IMG/VR virus record: IMGVR_UViG_3300023116_000076
Location: 1 to 47,760 of that record
Direction: 5' to 3' (one strand)
DNA length: 47,760 nucleotides
From: a virus
In this document: positions 5,892-12,515 of the stretch, piece after piece
Layout of the letters: every line of letters starts with the position of its first letter
Numbering within the stretch: position 1 is the first letter of the stretch
Notes under the pieces: generated by a model
The model's input: only the letters and a program-made list of their open reading frames with translations
What the model was told of the DNA's origin: nothing
Database searches by the model: none
Program-made: the position numbers and the translations under genes

Positions 5892-6082
5892 AAACGTACT
5901 TTAGAAGCAATCGTCGACCCAGTATCGGTGACAGGGTCAAGTCAGAACTGACAGGCTATGAATACATAGTTGACTTAGTACTACCCTCGCGTCGAATCAT
6001 GTTGACAAACACTGTGACACATGTTACAATTGACTGGTGCGGTTTCGAGCCAAAGTACTTTAAGTTTATAGGACGTTACTGA
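5888..6082 (+). CDS. Small basic protein, unknown function (64 aa)
   Basis: Begins within the HAD stop codon (ATGA overlap). The protein is basic and beta-rich (RPSIGDRVKSEL, YIVDLVLPSRRIML), suggesting a small SH3-like barrel of the kind that binds nucleic acid or protein. The second half of its gene contains a promoter-like element (6002-6030). No family recognised. Confidence 0.6.
   Translation: MKTYFRSNRRPSIGDRVKSELTGYEYIVDLVLPSRRIMLTNTVTHVTIDWCGFEPKYFKFIGRY
6002..6030 (+). promoter_or_regulatory. Intragenic promoter, TTGACA-17-TACAAT
   Basis: A consensus -35 TTGACA, exactly 17 bp, then TACAAT, inside the small gene at 5888. The block TGTTACAAT plus ACTGG a few bases later nearly repeats promoter P4 at 3657. 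It would start a transcript for the genes from 6082 on. Sequence match is strong; activity is inferred. Confidence 0.6.
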
Positions 6083-6555
6083 TGAACATATTCTTTTTGT
6101 CACGATCTCCTTATGATGCGGCCAAGTATCATTGTGATAAGCATGTAGGTAAGATGTTAATTGAGTCTGCTCAATTGCTGTCGACTGCAAGGATTCATTA
6201 CGGGTTCTTTGCTCCATACAAGCTTACGCATTACAATCATCCTTGTGCCAAGTGGGTAAGGTCTGCTGCTGGCAATTATAGATGGACACTTACACTAGCC
6301 TATCAACTTTCCTATGAGTACAAGCATAGGTTCAATAAGTGGCACAAGACTCATTTCATACTTGATGACTTGAGTGTTGATGTTCAGCACTTTAAGTTTC
6401 CATCTCACTACTTCTTTGACCCTCCTCAAGCTATGCCTGAGGAGTACTATCAAGACGACCCAGTGAAGGCTTATCATGACTACTATATGTTTGAGAAATA
6501 CCATTTGCTTGAGTACACTAATCGTGATGTCCCAAGTTGGCTTTGCTCAGCCTAA
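6082..6555 (+). CDS. Conserved marine-phage protein of unknown function (157 aa)
   Basis: The pattern is one I recognise from many marine phages, usually left without function: an N-terminal MNIFFL strand, CDKHVGKM with LIESAQLLSTA, the HPCAKWVR segment, NYRW, an EY..R..K.H helix, the PPQAMPEEY turn and a C-terminal Y..YY..EK. The invariant Cys, His, Lys and Trp residues suggest an enzyme or nucleic-acid-binding fold. It starts within the previous stop (TGATG). Some relatives may be labelled as DNA-glycosylase-like; I cannot confirm that from sequence. Confidence 0.75.
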   Translation: MNIFFLSRSPYDAAKYHCDKHVGKMLIESAQLLSTARIHYGFFAPYKLTHYNHPCAKWVRSAAGNYRWTLTLAYQLSYEYKHRFNKWHKTHFILDDLSVDVQHFKFPSHYFFDPPQAMPEEYYQDDPVKAYHDYYMFEKYHLLEYTNRDVPSWLCSA

Positions 6556-6892
6556 GGAAGACGACTACACTGAAGCAATTGCAAAGTCGATGCCTGGGTC
6601 GACTACACAGTTCATTTTGCCTGACGGTACACGTCCCGATATCCTTCAACAGGACATCGTTTGGGAAGTCGAATGGTTGGACAAATATGACGCAGCCTTG
6701 TCTCAGAGTTTACGGTATGCGATGAAAACTGGTAACGAACCCGGGATCATATTCCTTATCAGATCAAAACCTGAAAAGACCAAGCGCGACATGCGCGACG
6801 CCTTAATTCCGATCTCTTATGTGAGAGGTCTTGGAGCGACGATACACGTTCGCTTCATCGATGTTCGTGATATTGAAATAGGAGAAAAGTAA
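6527..6892 (+). CDS. Possible PD-(D/E)XK-like nuclease fold, degenerate (121 aa)
   Basis: Residues 37-51 read RPDILQQDIVWEVEW, resembling the Asp...Glu-x-Lys core of the restriction-endonuclease fold, followed by a helix ALSQSLRYAM and a strand GIIFLI as in that fold. The usual catalytic Lys is replaced by Trp, so activity is doubtful. ATG 6527 overlaps the previous gene by 29 bases; longer in-frame starts fall deeper in that gene and are less likely. It ends with a TAATG overlap with the nucleotidyltransferase, whose ribosome site (ATAGGAGAAAAG) lies in its last codons. Confidence 0.6.
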   Translation: MSQVGFAQPKEDDYTEAIAKSMPGSTTQFILPDGTRPDILQQDIVWEVEWLDKYDAALSQSLRYAMKTGNEPGIIFLIRSKPEKTKRDMRDALIPISYVRGLGATIHVRFIDVRDIEIGEK

Positions 6893-7578
6893 TGAGTACA
6901 GGAATCATACTGACAGCCGGCAAGTCAACACGCCTTGAGAACAAGGTCTTACTTCCAATAAAAGGCGGCGTTATGTTCGAGTCTGCCTTGAACTTTTTAA
7001 GGCAACACGAGACAATCGAAAACATCGTCGTTGTGCAAGACCGATCAAGGGTCGTGGAATCCTATTGGAAGATTCGCTCAGAGTACTATGAAGGCGACTG
7101 CCCTGAGGTTGAGTTCGTTGTGCAACCCAAGCCTGTGGGCATAAGCGATGCGCTTAACCGAGCAGCTATTCTTTGCAGTGACAACGCCGTCATTACCTTC
7201 GGTGACAACCGCTACCCAACGTTACCTGACCCTCACACCATGAGCATTGTGAAAAACGGCATACCCGATTACTGTACCTACATTAGTTATGACGCTCAAA
7301 CAAAGTTACCCGAACTTGATCGTTACGAGCCAAACCACCTTAAGACATGCCAATGGTCTGAAAGAGACAATGGAGTACATAAGTATTATCTTGCCGGCTT
7401 TCTTGGCTTGAAAAGATCAACGATGGAAGACATGGATGGTCCTTTGATCAACTTCTTGAACGATCAGAAAATAAAAGGCGTTAAGTTGTCTGCTCAGTGG
7501 ACGAATGAATGGATGGACCTTGGGACTGTTCCCACATATCAAACTTATCTTAATCTTTGGAGGATTCACGAAGCATGA
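6892..7578 (+). CDS. Sugar-type nucleotidyltransferase (GT-A-like fold)
   Basis: The N-terminal signature GIILTAGKSTRLENKVLLPI (residues 4-23) is the nucleotide-binding loop of the RmlA/GlmU-type NTP transferases that couple a sugar- or alcohol-phosphate to NTP, releasing pyrophosphate. FGDNRY near residue 103 gives the metal-binding Asp. EWMDLGT near 205 is the typical C-terminal substrate-pocket motif of this family. At 228 residues it is a single catalytic domain. It starts in the stop of the gene before and overlaps the following gene by four bases. With the nearby kinase and HAD it could make an activated donor for the possible glycosyltransferase that follows. Confidence 0.85.
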   Translation: MSTGIILTAGKSTRLENKVLLPIKGGVMFESALNFLRQHETIENIVVVQDRSRVVESYWKIRSEYYEGDCPEVEFVVQPKPVGISDALNRAAILCSDNAVITFGDNRYPTLPDPHTMSIVKNGIPDYCTYISYDAQTKLPELDRYEPNHLKTCQWSERDNGVHKYYLAGFLGLKRSTMEDMDGPLINFLNDQKIKGVKLSAQWTNEWMDLGTVPTYQTYLNLWRIHEA

Positions 7579-8747
7579 AGACCTTAATCGTATGCAAAGG
7601 AGGGTCAGTGTTTTACACACGCGACCTTGTTATTGAACGTGGTGAGCAAGGCGAAACGGAAGGAGTCATTCGCCGCTTGATTGATCGTGGAGACTGCAAT
7701 GTAGTCTTCTATGGTCAGTACCGCGGTGAGGTCATACCTGGTCTTACTGTTGTGCAATCGACTATTGAAGGTCTCGACAACTGGTCGCTCGAATCTGAGC
7801 AACGCGAGGCCTACGCCAAAGACCACGAAGAGTTAAGTAAGCATGACCCGATCGCAATGATCAATGTTACGGGTCAAGCGCCTACAAGTTCCTTAGGTTG
7901 GAATCCTATGGGCGCTGCTTGCTTGGCTTTTGCTATTCGGTACAATGCTCCGATGCTGCAGGCTCTACACGAGTTGCAGTTACCTCGTATCGTCCTAAGT
8001 AATGATCCACGCAGTTACCCTCGGGATCAGGAGATGACGTGGTACTCGGATTATTGCAGACCCGCTGCTTTGCTTGATCAGTGTGAGGCGTCGTTCAACA
8101 AAGTAGTGGGTGGACAAGAGTATGCTGTTCACTCCAAGTTTGCCAATTGTCAATCTTGGGCCTATCAGTATGAACGTGAAAACACGAACCAATACCCAGC
8201 GGTCATCGTGGCTCACGCTCACTTCAACACTGGTATCAAGATGGGTAAGCCTGAACGTTGGTATGAGCTACTTGACAACTTGCCTGAAGGTACTGAAATC
8301 TTCGGTGAGGGTTGGGACTCATACGATGGGCCACAAGAGAACCTTCCTTGGTGTGGTAAGCTCAAGCCGGCAGAAGTGTTCAAGCAATTCCAAATGCATG
8401 TGTGCGGGCCAGTCGTTCCGCATACGAAAGGGTTCTTGACTGGTAAGCCTTACATCATGATCTCACAAGGATGCATCCCGCTGTTTCATCCTGAGTACGA
8501 TGAAGGTTGTGAGCTCTTGCCTAAAGATCACTGGTGTCGAATGAAGACGCCGGCTGAGTTTAAAGAGAAGGCAGAGATTCTTTGGAAGGATGTAGAGTTC
8601 AGAGAACAGATGCGTGAGTCCGTTAAGTTGCATCTTGTTCCCAAGTGGGAAATCTTTGACGACATGATCGATAAGTTATTGGTCGATCCAGACAAGTTCC
8701 AGAAAGATATGTACTGGGATGAGTTCGGAGGTTACAAACGAAAGTAA
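7575..8747 (+). CDS. Probable glycosyltransferase, GT-B-like (390 aa)
   Basis: I cannot assign a named family with certainty. The protein starts with a Rossmann-like strand (TLIVCKGGSV), has an N-terminal domain to about residue 200, then a second domain starting at AVIVAHAHFN, with TEIFGEGWD and the stretch KGFLTGKPYIMISQGCIPLF that resembles the donor-binding end of GT-B glycosyltransferases. The context (nucleotidyltransferase immediately upstream, overlapping by four bases) supports that reading. ATG 7575 follows TTTGGAGGATT. Targets could be DNA bases, virion proteins or host glycans. Confidence 0.55.
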   Translation: MKTLIVCKGGSVFYTRDLVIERGEQGETEGVIRRLIDRGDCNVVFYGQYRGEVIPGLTVVQSTIEGLDNWSLESEQREAYAKDHEELSKHDPIAMINVTGQAPTSSLGWNPMGAACLAFAIRYNAPMLQALHELQLPRIVLSNDPRSYPRDQEMTWYSDYCRPAALLDQCEASFNKVVGGQEYAVHSKFANCQSWAYQYERENTNQYPAVIVAHAHFNTGIKMGKPERWYELLDNLPEGTEIFGEGWDSYDGPQENLPWCGKLKPAEVFKQFQMHVCGPVVPHTKGFLTGKPYIMISQGCIPLFHPEYDEGCELLPKDHWCRMKTPAEFKEKAEILWKDVEFREQMRESVKLHLVPKWEIFDDMIDKLLVDPDKFQKDMYWDEFGGYKRK

Positions 8748-8825
8748 ATGGACTTGATCTTCAAGTCTGTTGATTTTATCGAACGAATCGCACTAATACA
8801 CTACGGGATGAATACTACATCCTGA
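8748..8825 (+). CDS. Possible 25-aa leader peptide upstream of csrA
   Basis: A short frame starts in the stop region of the glycosyltransferase gene (TAAATG) and ends 14 bases before the csrA start. It has no ribosome site of its own other than by coupling. It fills the otherwise empty 92 bases before csrA. It may be a coupling or leader peptide, or nothing; support is weak. Confidence 0.25.
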   Translation: MDLIFKSVDFIERIALIHYGMNTTS

Positions 8826-8839
8826 GAAAGGAATCCTAG

Positions 8840-9100
8840 ATGTTAGTACTTTCAAGAAAAGAAAAAGAAACCGTTCGTTTACATTTGACTGACGGGTCTT
8901 ACATCGACGTAATGATATGCAAGATAAGAACTGCGCACGTTCGCATCGGCGTTGAAGCACCAAAGGAGGTAACCATTGAAAGAATCACAGTGGACAAGCA
9001 TTGTGACAAAGGAACTGGAAAGAATGAATGCTGTGATCTTACCGATCGTTGCACAGATGAAGATGCCGCCGGGTTGGCCGGATCGGTACATACACCATAA
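8840..9100 (+). CDS. csrA: CsrA/RsmA-like RNA-binding translational regulator with extended C-terminus
   Basis: The first ~50 residues match CsrA closely: MLVLSRKEKETV at the N-terminus, then VDVMICKIRTAHVRIGVEAPKEVTIER in the register of the family's five strands, with the RNA-contacting Leu4, Arg6 and the terminal Arg conserved (the usual VHR is IER). CsrA dimers bind GGA in hairpin loops near ribosome sites and block or expose them. Unlike usual ~60-residue CsrA, this one has a 35-residue Cys-rich tail, which is encoded in the region that also encodes the start of the next gene in another frame. ATG follows GAAAGGAATC. Likely targets are host mRNAs or the phage's own AGGA leaders. Confidence 0.88.
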   Translation: MLVLSRKEKETVRLHLTDGSYIDVMICKIRTAHVRIGVEAPKEVTIERITVDKHCDKGTGKNECCDLTDRCTDEDAAGLAGSVHTP

Positions 9101-9374
9101 GTACTGGCAAGGGTTCATCGAATTCAAAGGTGTAACCACTAAGCTAGGCAAACATCAGGAGCAAAGAATTGGACAACTCAACGAACGAAAACATGGTTCC
9201 GCATTCATTGCACGGCTCTTACCCAACGGAAAGCCAAGCGACTGGGAAGGAGTCATCACAACAGTCAGAACATCTCGAAGCGGAGAAAGTGAAACGCTCT
9301 TCACCTTTGACTCAGCAAAGGCTTTGCTGTCCGAACTGCGAAGACCTGACCGAACGGCTGAATGGTTTGCGTAA
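8976..9374 (+). CDS. VRR-NUC-type PD-(D/E)XK nuclease (132 aa)
   Basis: The motif PPGWPDRYIH (Asp36) followed by GFIEFKG (Glu49-Phe-Lys51) is the catalytic core of the restriction-endonuclease fold; the following HQEQRIGQL helix and AFIARLL strand fit the VRR-NUC family of small phage nucleases, which may act on branched DNA or forks. The TTG start is chosen because AAAGGAGGT lies six bases upstream, a near-perfect ribosome site within csrA. It overlaps csrA by 125 bases in another frame. Length is normal for the family. Confidence 0.8.
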   Translation: MKESQWTSIVTKELERMNAVILPIVAQMKMPPGWPDRYIHHKYWQGFIEFKGVTTKLGKHQEQRIGQLNERKHGSAFIARLLPNGKPSDWEGVITTVRTSRSGESETLFTFDSAKALLSELRRPDRTAEWFA

Positions 9375-9654
9375 TCTGATCGGTGATCTTGCAGTTGCTT
9401 CGGGCTACCAGTTTCTTGACAATCGATATGGGAAGAGTAAACATAAGTCGCTCATAGGCGTACAAGAACTGTTGAACGAACGCACTACCTTGAAGATGAT
9501 CGTTCTTGCTATGCTTGAGCACCGTGAAGAGATCACTATTCCTTACGACTTGGTCGAGGGTCTTGACTTAAATGAAAACATTCGCGTCTTGCGTGACGAC
9601 AAGCAAGAATGCTTTTTCATAACCACAAATGAGGATGCAAAGAATGTATTCTGA
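9289..9654 (+). CDS. Protein of unknown function, start uncertain
   Basis: The frame is open from an ATG at 9169, but that N-terminal part overlaps the conserved nuclease coding sequence and looks like a shadow (low complexity, rich in Ser, Gln, Asn). I prefer GTG 9289 (GGAG just upstream, though close). The C-terminal part is convincing: a CPNCEDL pair, then helices (LNGLRNLIGDLAVASG; LKMIVLAMLEHREE). A Cys pair alone is not a defined zinc site. Unknown function; overlaps its neighbours on both sides, so it is part of the same operon. Confidence 0.55.
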   Translation: MKRSSPLTQQRLCCPNCEDLTERLNGLRNLIGDLAVASGYQFLDNRYGKSKHKSLIGVQELLNERTTLKMIVLAMLEHREEITIPYDLVEGLDLNENIRVLRDDKQECFFITTNEDAKNVF

Positions 9655-9922
9655 TCTGACACGCGACGAAAGGTTCCGGCTGGCACCCGAGGACAAGATA
9701 GAGTATCGATTGCAGAATCCTAACAACGGCATGCTTATCTTTTATGAGTCTGGCGCTGGCATATACTCTGACCCTGCTCTTGTGATACCTCAAATGCGAA
9801 AGCTTTCCTTTCGACTAGAGACTATTAAGAAACTGACTGGCGATGATCGTGTTAGACATTTCTACTTTGAACACGATGATAATTGGACTTTGAAAGTTTT
9901 CTTAAAGAAAGATCCAAAATGA
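9644..9922 (+). CDS. Small protein, unknown function (92 aa)
   Basis: Mixed alpha/beta, charged, without cysteines or membrane segments (LIFYESGAGIYSDP, then RLETIKKLTGDD and a C-terminal beta hairpin ending in KVFLKKDPK). Start ATG 9644 is preferred to ATG 9629 because GAGG lies nine bases upstream. It is the last gene before the 9.9-10.2 kb gene-free region. No family recognised. Confidence 0.65.
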   Translation: MYSDLTRDERFRLAPEDKIEYRLQNPNNGMLIFYESGAGIYSDPALVIPQMRKLSFRLETIKKLTGDDRVRHFYFEHDDNWTLKVFLKKDPK

Positions 9923-10240
9923 AAATGCTACCTTACGATTGACCGTTAATAAAATGATAAAAGAAAGTGTTGCTCCCAGAAGTGTCAAAGCACGTTGGAA
10001 AACGCGAGGCTACTAAACTTGAAAAACTTTCACGTGAGTAATTTGATCAAACTGCCAAATACTGCAATCTCAGTTGATATAAACTATAATAATAATAACT
10101 AAGGCTTAAGTTAAGAATACATACAAATACTATACATCTGATTTTGATGTGCATGCATTCTGACTCGAAAATTTGATCAGTCGTTTTTTCATGTGAGTTG
10201 ACACTTCTGGGCACTGTGTTTCGTATACTGGAAAAATTTC
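9923..10240. promoter_or_regulatory. Gene-free regulatory region before late genes
   Basis: About 318 bp without a supported gene. It holds two pairs of repeats: TTTCACGTGAGT (10028-10039) against TTTCATGTGAGT (10187-10198), and ATTTGATCA at 10041-10049 and 10171-10179, the first within the palindrome TTTGATCAAA. Between them is an AT-rich island (about 10075-10135) with several TATAAT-like sequences. This looks like a promoter/operator region, possibly also an origin. Only 20-codon frames occur here and none has a ribosome site. Confidence 0.6.
10198..10229 (+). promoter_or_regulatory. Possible promoter, TTGACA-20-TATACT
   Basis: A perfect -35 TTGACA is followed after 20 bp, longer than optimal, by TATACT, and then by GG as in the promoter at 35556 (TATACTGG). 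It lies 12 bp before the zinc-ribbon gene that begins the sigma-factor operon. The long spacer may mean dependence on an activator. Confidence 0.45.
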
Positions 10241-10504
10241 ATGAGCCGTCCGAAAATAGACACAACGTTTGCAGACTTACGACATACTTTGGATGAGGCA
10301 CGTAAGTCCTTGCCAGAAGATAACATAATTGATGCACCAGAGCATAAGTCACGGAAGGAGCGCCGAAGAAAAATCAGAAACTATGATCTACCCAAAGATC
10401 GTCGCTGTCCAGACTGTGGGCAGATAAAATTAAAGTCGAGGCAGTGGGTCATTAAGGATGGCATTGTCACTTGCCTAGGATGCTGGAGAAAGATTTACTC
10501 ATGA
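10241..10504 (+). CDS. Zinc-ribbon protein (87 aa)
   Basis: The C-terminal half has CPDC and CLGC separated by about 18 residues, a classical four-cysteine zinc ribbon; the middle is very basic (KSRKERRRKIRNYDL), so nucleic-acid binding is likely. The N-terminal half is helical. No strong ribosome site; the ATG is 12 bases after the -10-like element, so the mRNA may be almost leaderless. It ends four bases into a 17-codon frame (10501-10554) that itself contains CTACGGK, and is followed by the sigma-factor gene. It may assist transcription. Confidence 0.65.
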   Translation: MSRPKIDTTFADLRHTLDEARKSLPEDNIIDAPEHKSRKERRRKIRNYDLPKDRRCPDCGQIKLKSRQWVIKDGIVTCLGCWRKIYS

Positions 10505-10567
10505 CCTATTTTGTTGGGAATCGTTACCGCTGCACAGCTTGCGGCGGCAAGTAAGAAAGGCACAGGC

Positions 10568-11035
10568 ATGGATAAGCCTGACCCGTGGGAGTACATACTT
10601 GAGAATGAACGCCGGCTTCGGAACATATGTCGTATCGGCAGCCGTGGCCGGCGTGATCTCGAAGAGGAACTCTGGTCTGACGTAGTGTTAGTGAAGGTGC
10701 CACGCTGCATCGAACTTTGGGACGAGGTCCGGCCTTTGTGGACTTATGTCGCAGTAACGATAAGAGCATACGTTTGGAAGTACGTGAACAAGCGCTTGCA
10801 GCATGGAGCCTTAGAGCAGCTCAATGAAAGGTCACAAGTAGTTGAATACTCTACCCGCTTAGAGGTAATAGAAATACTGGAGAGCTTGTCCCACGCATCA
10901 CGTGAAATACTTTATCTTAAGTACATGAACGGTTGCACAACGGAAGAGATCTCTGTGTACTATGACGTAAGCATGGGCACTGCACATACTATGATACACA
11001 AGGCGCTTGAGGAAGCCCGGGAGATCTGGACTTGA
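10568..11035 (+). CDS. ECF-like RNA polymerase sigma factor
   Basis: Region 2 is recognisable (DLEEELWSDVVLVKVPRC then LWTYVAVTIRAYVWKYVNKR), and region 4 is clear: LSHASREILYLKYMNGCTTE followed by a helix-turn-helix (EISVYYDVSMGTAHTMIHKA). This two-domain arrangement and the length of 155 residues match extracytoplasmic-function-type sigma factors. It would redirect host RNA polymerase to phage promoters, probably late ones. ATG 10568 with AAAGG seven bases upstream is preferred to TTG 10511. It overlaps the following gene by four bases and directly follows the regulatory region. Confidence 0.85.
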   Translation: MDKPDPWEYILENERRLRNICRIGSRGRRDLEEELWSDVVLVKVPRCIELWDEVRPLWTYVAVTIRAYVWKYVNKRLQHGALEQLNERSQVVEYSTRLEVIEILESLSHASREILYLKYMNGCTTEEISVYYDVSMGTAHTMIHKALEEAREIWT

Positions 11036-11694
11036 CTGGTTTCTTGCAGGGTCGACCACCCGAAGGACATGAACGCCAATGTCAAAGGATCAGGCACACC
11101 GGTCATCGATGCGCTAAGTGGGCAATCACTGGTTCTCGCTTCTGTCAGTTTCATGGAGGAAGCGGCAAGCGAGCAAAGGTCAGGAACTACAGCCTACCAA
11201 TGTTTTATTCTAAGTACCTAACGAATACATTAAACGAAGCACTCGAGGCCCAGCTCGATCTTGACTCTTCTGAACAGTTAAACCTACAGGAAGAGCTCGC
11301 CCTTATGCGTATGACGTGCGCTCAGGCTGTTAAGCTTTTCTCTGGTGCTAATGAGATCCCCGAAGATCAAGACAATCGAGACGAAACGATAATGTCAGCG
11401 GCCATACTAATGCGAGAGGCCTTGCAGTCTGTCGCCCAAATGTGCAAAGACGCTGCTGCTGTCGAATCAACACGAAAAGATGCCATCACACCGATGGACC
11501 TCAAGCAGATCGTGAATCAACTGGTTCGTCTGCTGTATGTCGTATGCGGCGAGGACAACGAAACTATAGCACGTGAGTTTGAGCGTCGAGTCAAGGATGA
11601 AATAAAATTACCCAGCGATGTGTCAGGCACTGAACTTACTCCGGATAAAGATGTGCAAGGCATGTTCGATTCGATCCCAAAGAGTCCGGACTGA
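11032..11694 (+). CDS. Probable terminase small subunit
   Basis: The N-terminal part has CQRIRHTGHRCAKWAITGSR followed by FCQFHGG, the Cys/His-containing motif found in a group of phage small terminases and related DNA-binding proteins. The rest is helical and acidic, as expected for an oligomerising DNA-packaging adaptor (TLNEALEAQLDL, then several further helices). It lies at the head of the late block, though about 7 kb before the large subunit. The TTG start overlaps the sigma stop and has GGGAG eight bases upstream. Assignment rests on motif and context. Confidence 0.6.
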   Translation: MTGFLQGRPPEGHERQCQRIRHTGHRCAKWAITGSRFCQFHGGSGKRAKVRNYSLPMFYSKYLTNTLNEALEAQLDLDSSEQLNLQEELALMRMTCAQAVKLFSGANEIPEDQDNRDETIMSAAILMREALQSVAQMCKDAAAVESTRKDAITPMDLKQIVNQLVRLLYVVCGEDNETIAREFERRVKDEIKLPSDVSGTELTPDKDVQGMFDSIPKSPD

Positions 11695-11722
11695 ATCATA
11701 TCTTAGCTAAGAGGAGAGGACA

Positions 11723-12430
11723 ATGCCACGTGGCACAAAGATTTCAAATGCATCGGCTATTGCCGCATGCGATACTGTCGTCGACTTGATCGATGTCGGT
11801 ATCACAAACACGGAAGGACGGGTGCGCATCTATGATGGGCCTCAGCCAGACAATGTTGATGATGCTCCTTCCACAGGCAACCACGCAACTGGTGCCATCA
11901 CAGGAGCGACGCAGGCAGACCCAGTGGTTGTGACAAGTAATGGTCATGGCCTGAGTAATGGTGACAAGGTCTTCATCACCGGCGTTGCCGGCATGACAGA
12001 GCTCAACGAGAATCAGTACCTCGTTGCGAACGTCACGGCTAATACATTCGAGCTGCAAGACGAAGACTCCAATAACATCGATGGTACAGCCTTCACAGCC
12101 TACACCAGCGGTGGTACTTGGACACGAGGCAATGCCTTACTTGCAGAACTTAACCTCAGCAACCCCGCCTTCGGTGGAGCGGCTGATGCCAACCCAGGAG
12201 GTAAAGCAACAGCTAACTCAGTTACAGACGATTCGTCTGCTAACGCAAGCGGCGCTGCTTCTTGGTTCCGTGCTGTGGACCGTAATGAAACGGCGGTCAT
12301 CGATGGTGATGCTGGTCCTTCGGGATCAGGCGCCGACATGATCCTTGACAACCGCGACATTGTCGCAGCACAAACCGTTAAGATCACTCTGTGGACAGTC
12401 ACAATGCCAGAGTTCGATCCTAACGCATAA
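11723..12430 (+). CDS. Virion protein with inserted FCCH-type domain (235 aa)
   Basis: Residues about 60-130 match the E1-FCCH-like module common in phage structural proteins (ADPVVVTSNGHGLSNGDKVF, ITGVAGMTELN, NTFELQD, TSGGTW). It interrupts a flanking domain formed by the first ~55 and last ~100 residues, which is Ala/Gly/Asp-rich and beta-like. The composition (few Lys, no Cys beyond one) and good codons suggest an abundant virion component such as a fibre or decoration protein. The start follows AAGAGGAGAGGAC. A terminator follows directly. Confidence 0.7.
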   Translation: MPRGTKISNASAIAACDTVVDLIDVGITNTEGRVRIYDGPQPDNVDDAPSTGNHATGAITGATQADPVVVTSNGHGLSNGDKVFITGVAGMTELNENQYLVANVTANTFELQDEDSNNIDGTAFTAYTSGGTWTRGNALLAELNLSNPAFGGAADANPGGKATANSVTDDSSANASGAASWFRAVDRNETAVIDGDAGPSGSGADMILDNRDIVAAQTVKITLWTVTMPEFDPNA

Positions 12431-12451
12431 GTCACCTGTGTGTGGGGTGAA

Positions 12452-12490
12452 GGCGTCGGTCGTTTGAGCGCGCGGCCGGCGCCATCTTTT
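12452..12490 (+). terminator. GC-rich terminator
   Basis: GGCGTCGGTCG (12452-12462) pairs with CGGCCGGCGCC (12473-12483) over 11 positions with two G-T pairs, followed by ATCTTTTT. It ends the transcript of the FCCH-domain virion gene. Confidence 0.85.
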
Positions 12491-12515
12491 TAATGCTCAT
12501 AAGGACTACGATCCC

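Noticed and set aside
6476-6526. Signal-peptide-like N-terminus (TICLSTLIV...FAQ) on the gene at 6527
   Set aside because: These residues come from a shadow of the preceding conserved gene; the in-frame ATG at 6527 is more plausible and gives a cytoplasmic protein.
9169-9288. N-terminal extension of the gene ending at 9654
   Set aside because: It overlaps the conserved nuclease coding sequence, has a low-complexity composition and no ribosome site; a later start is more likely.
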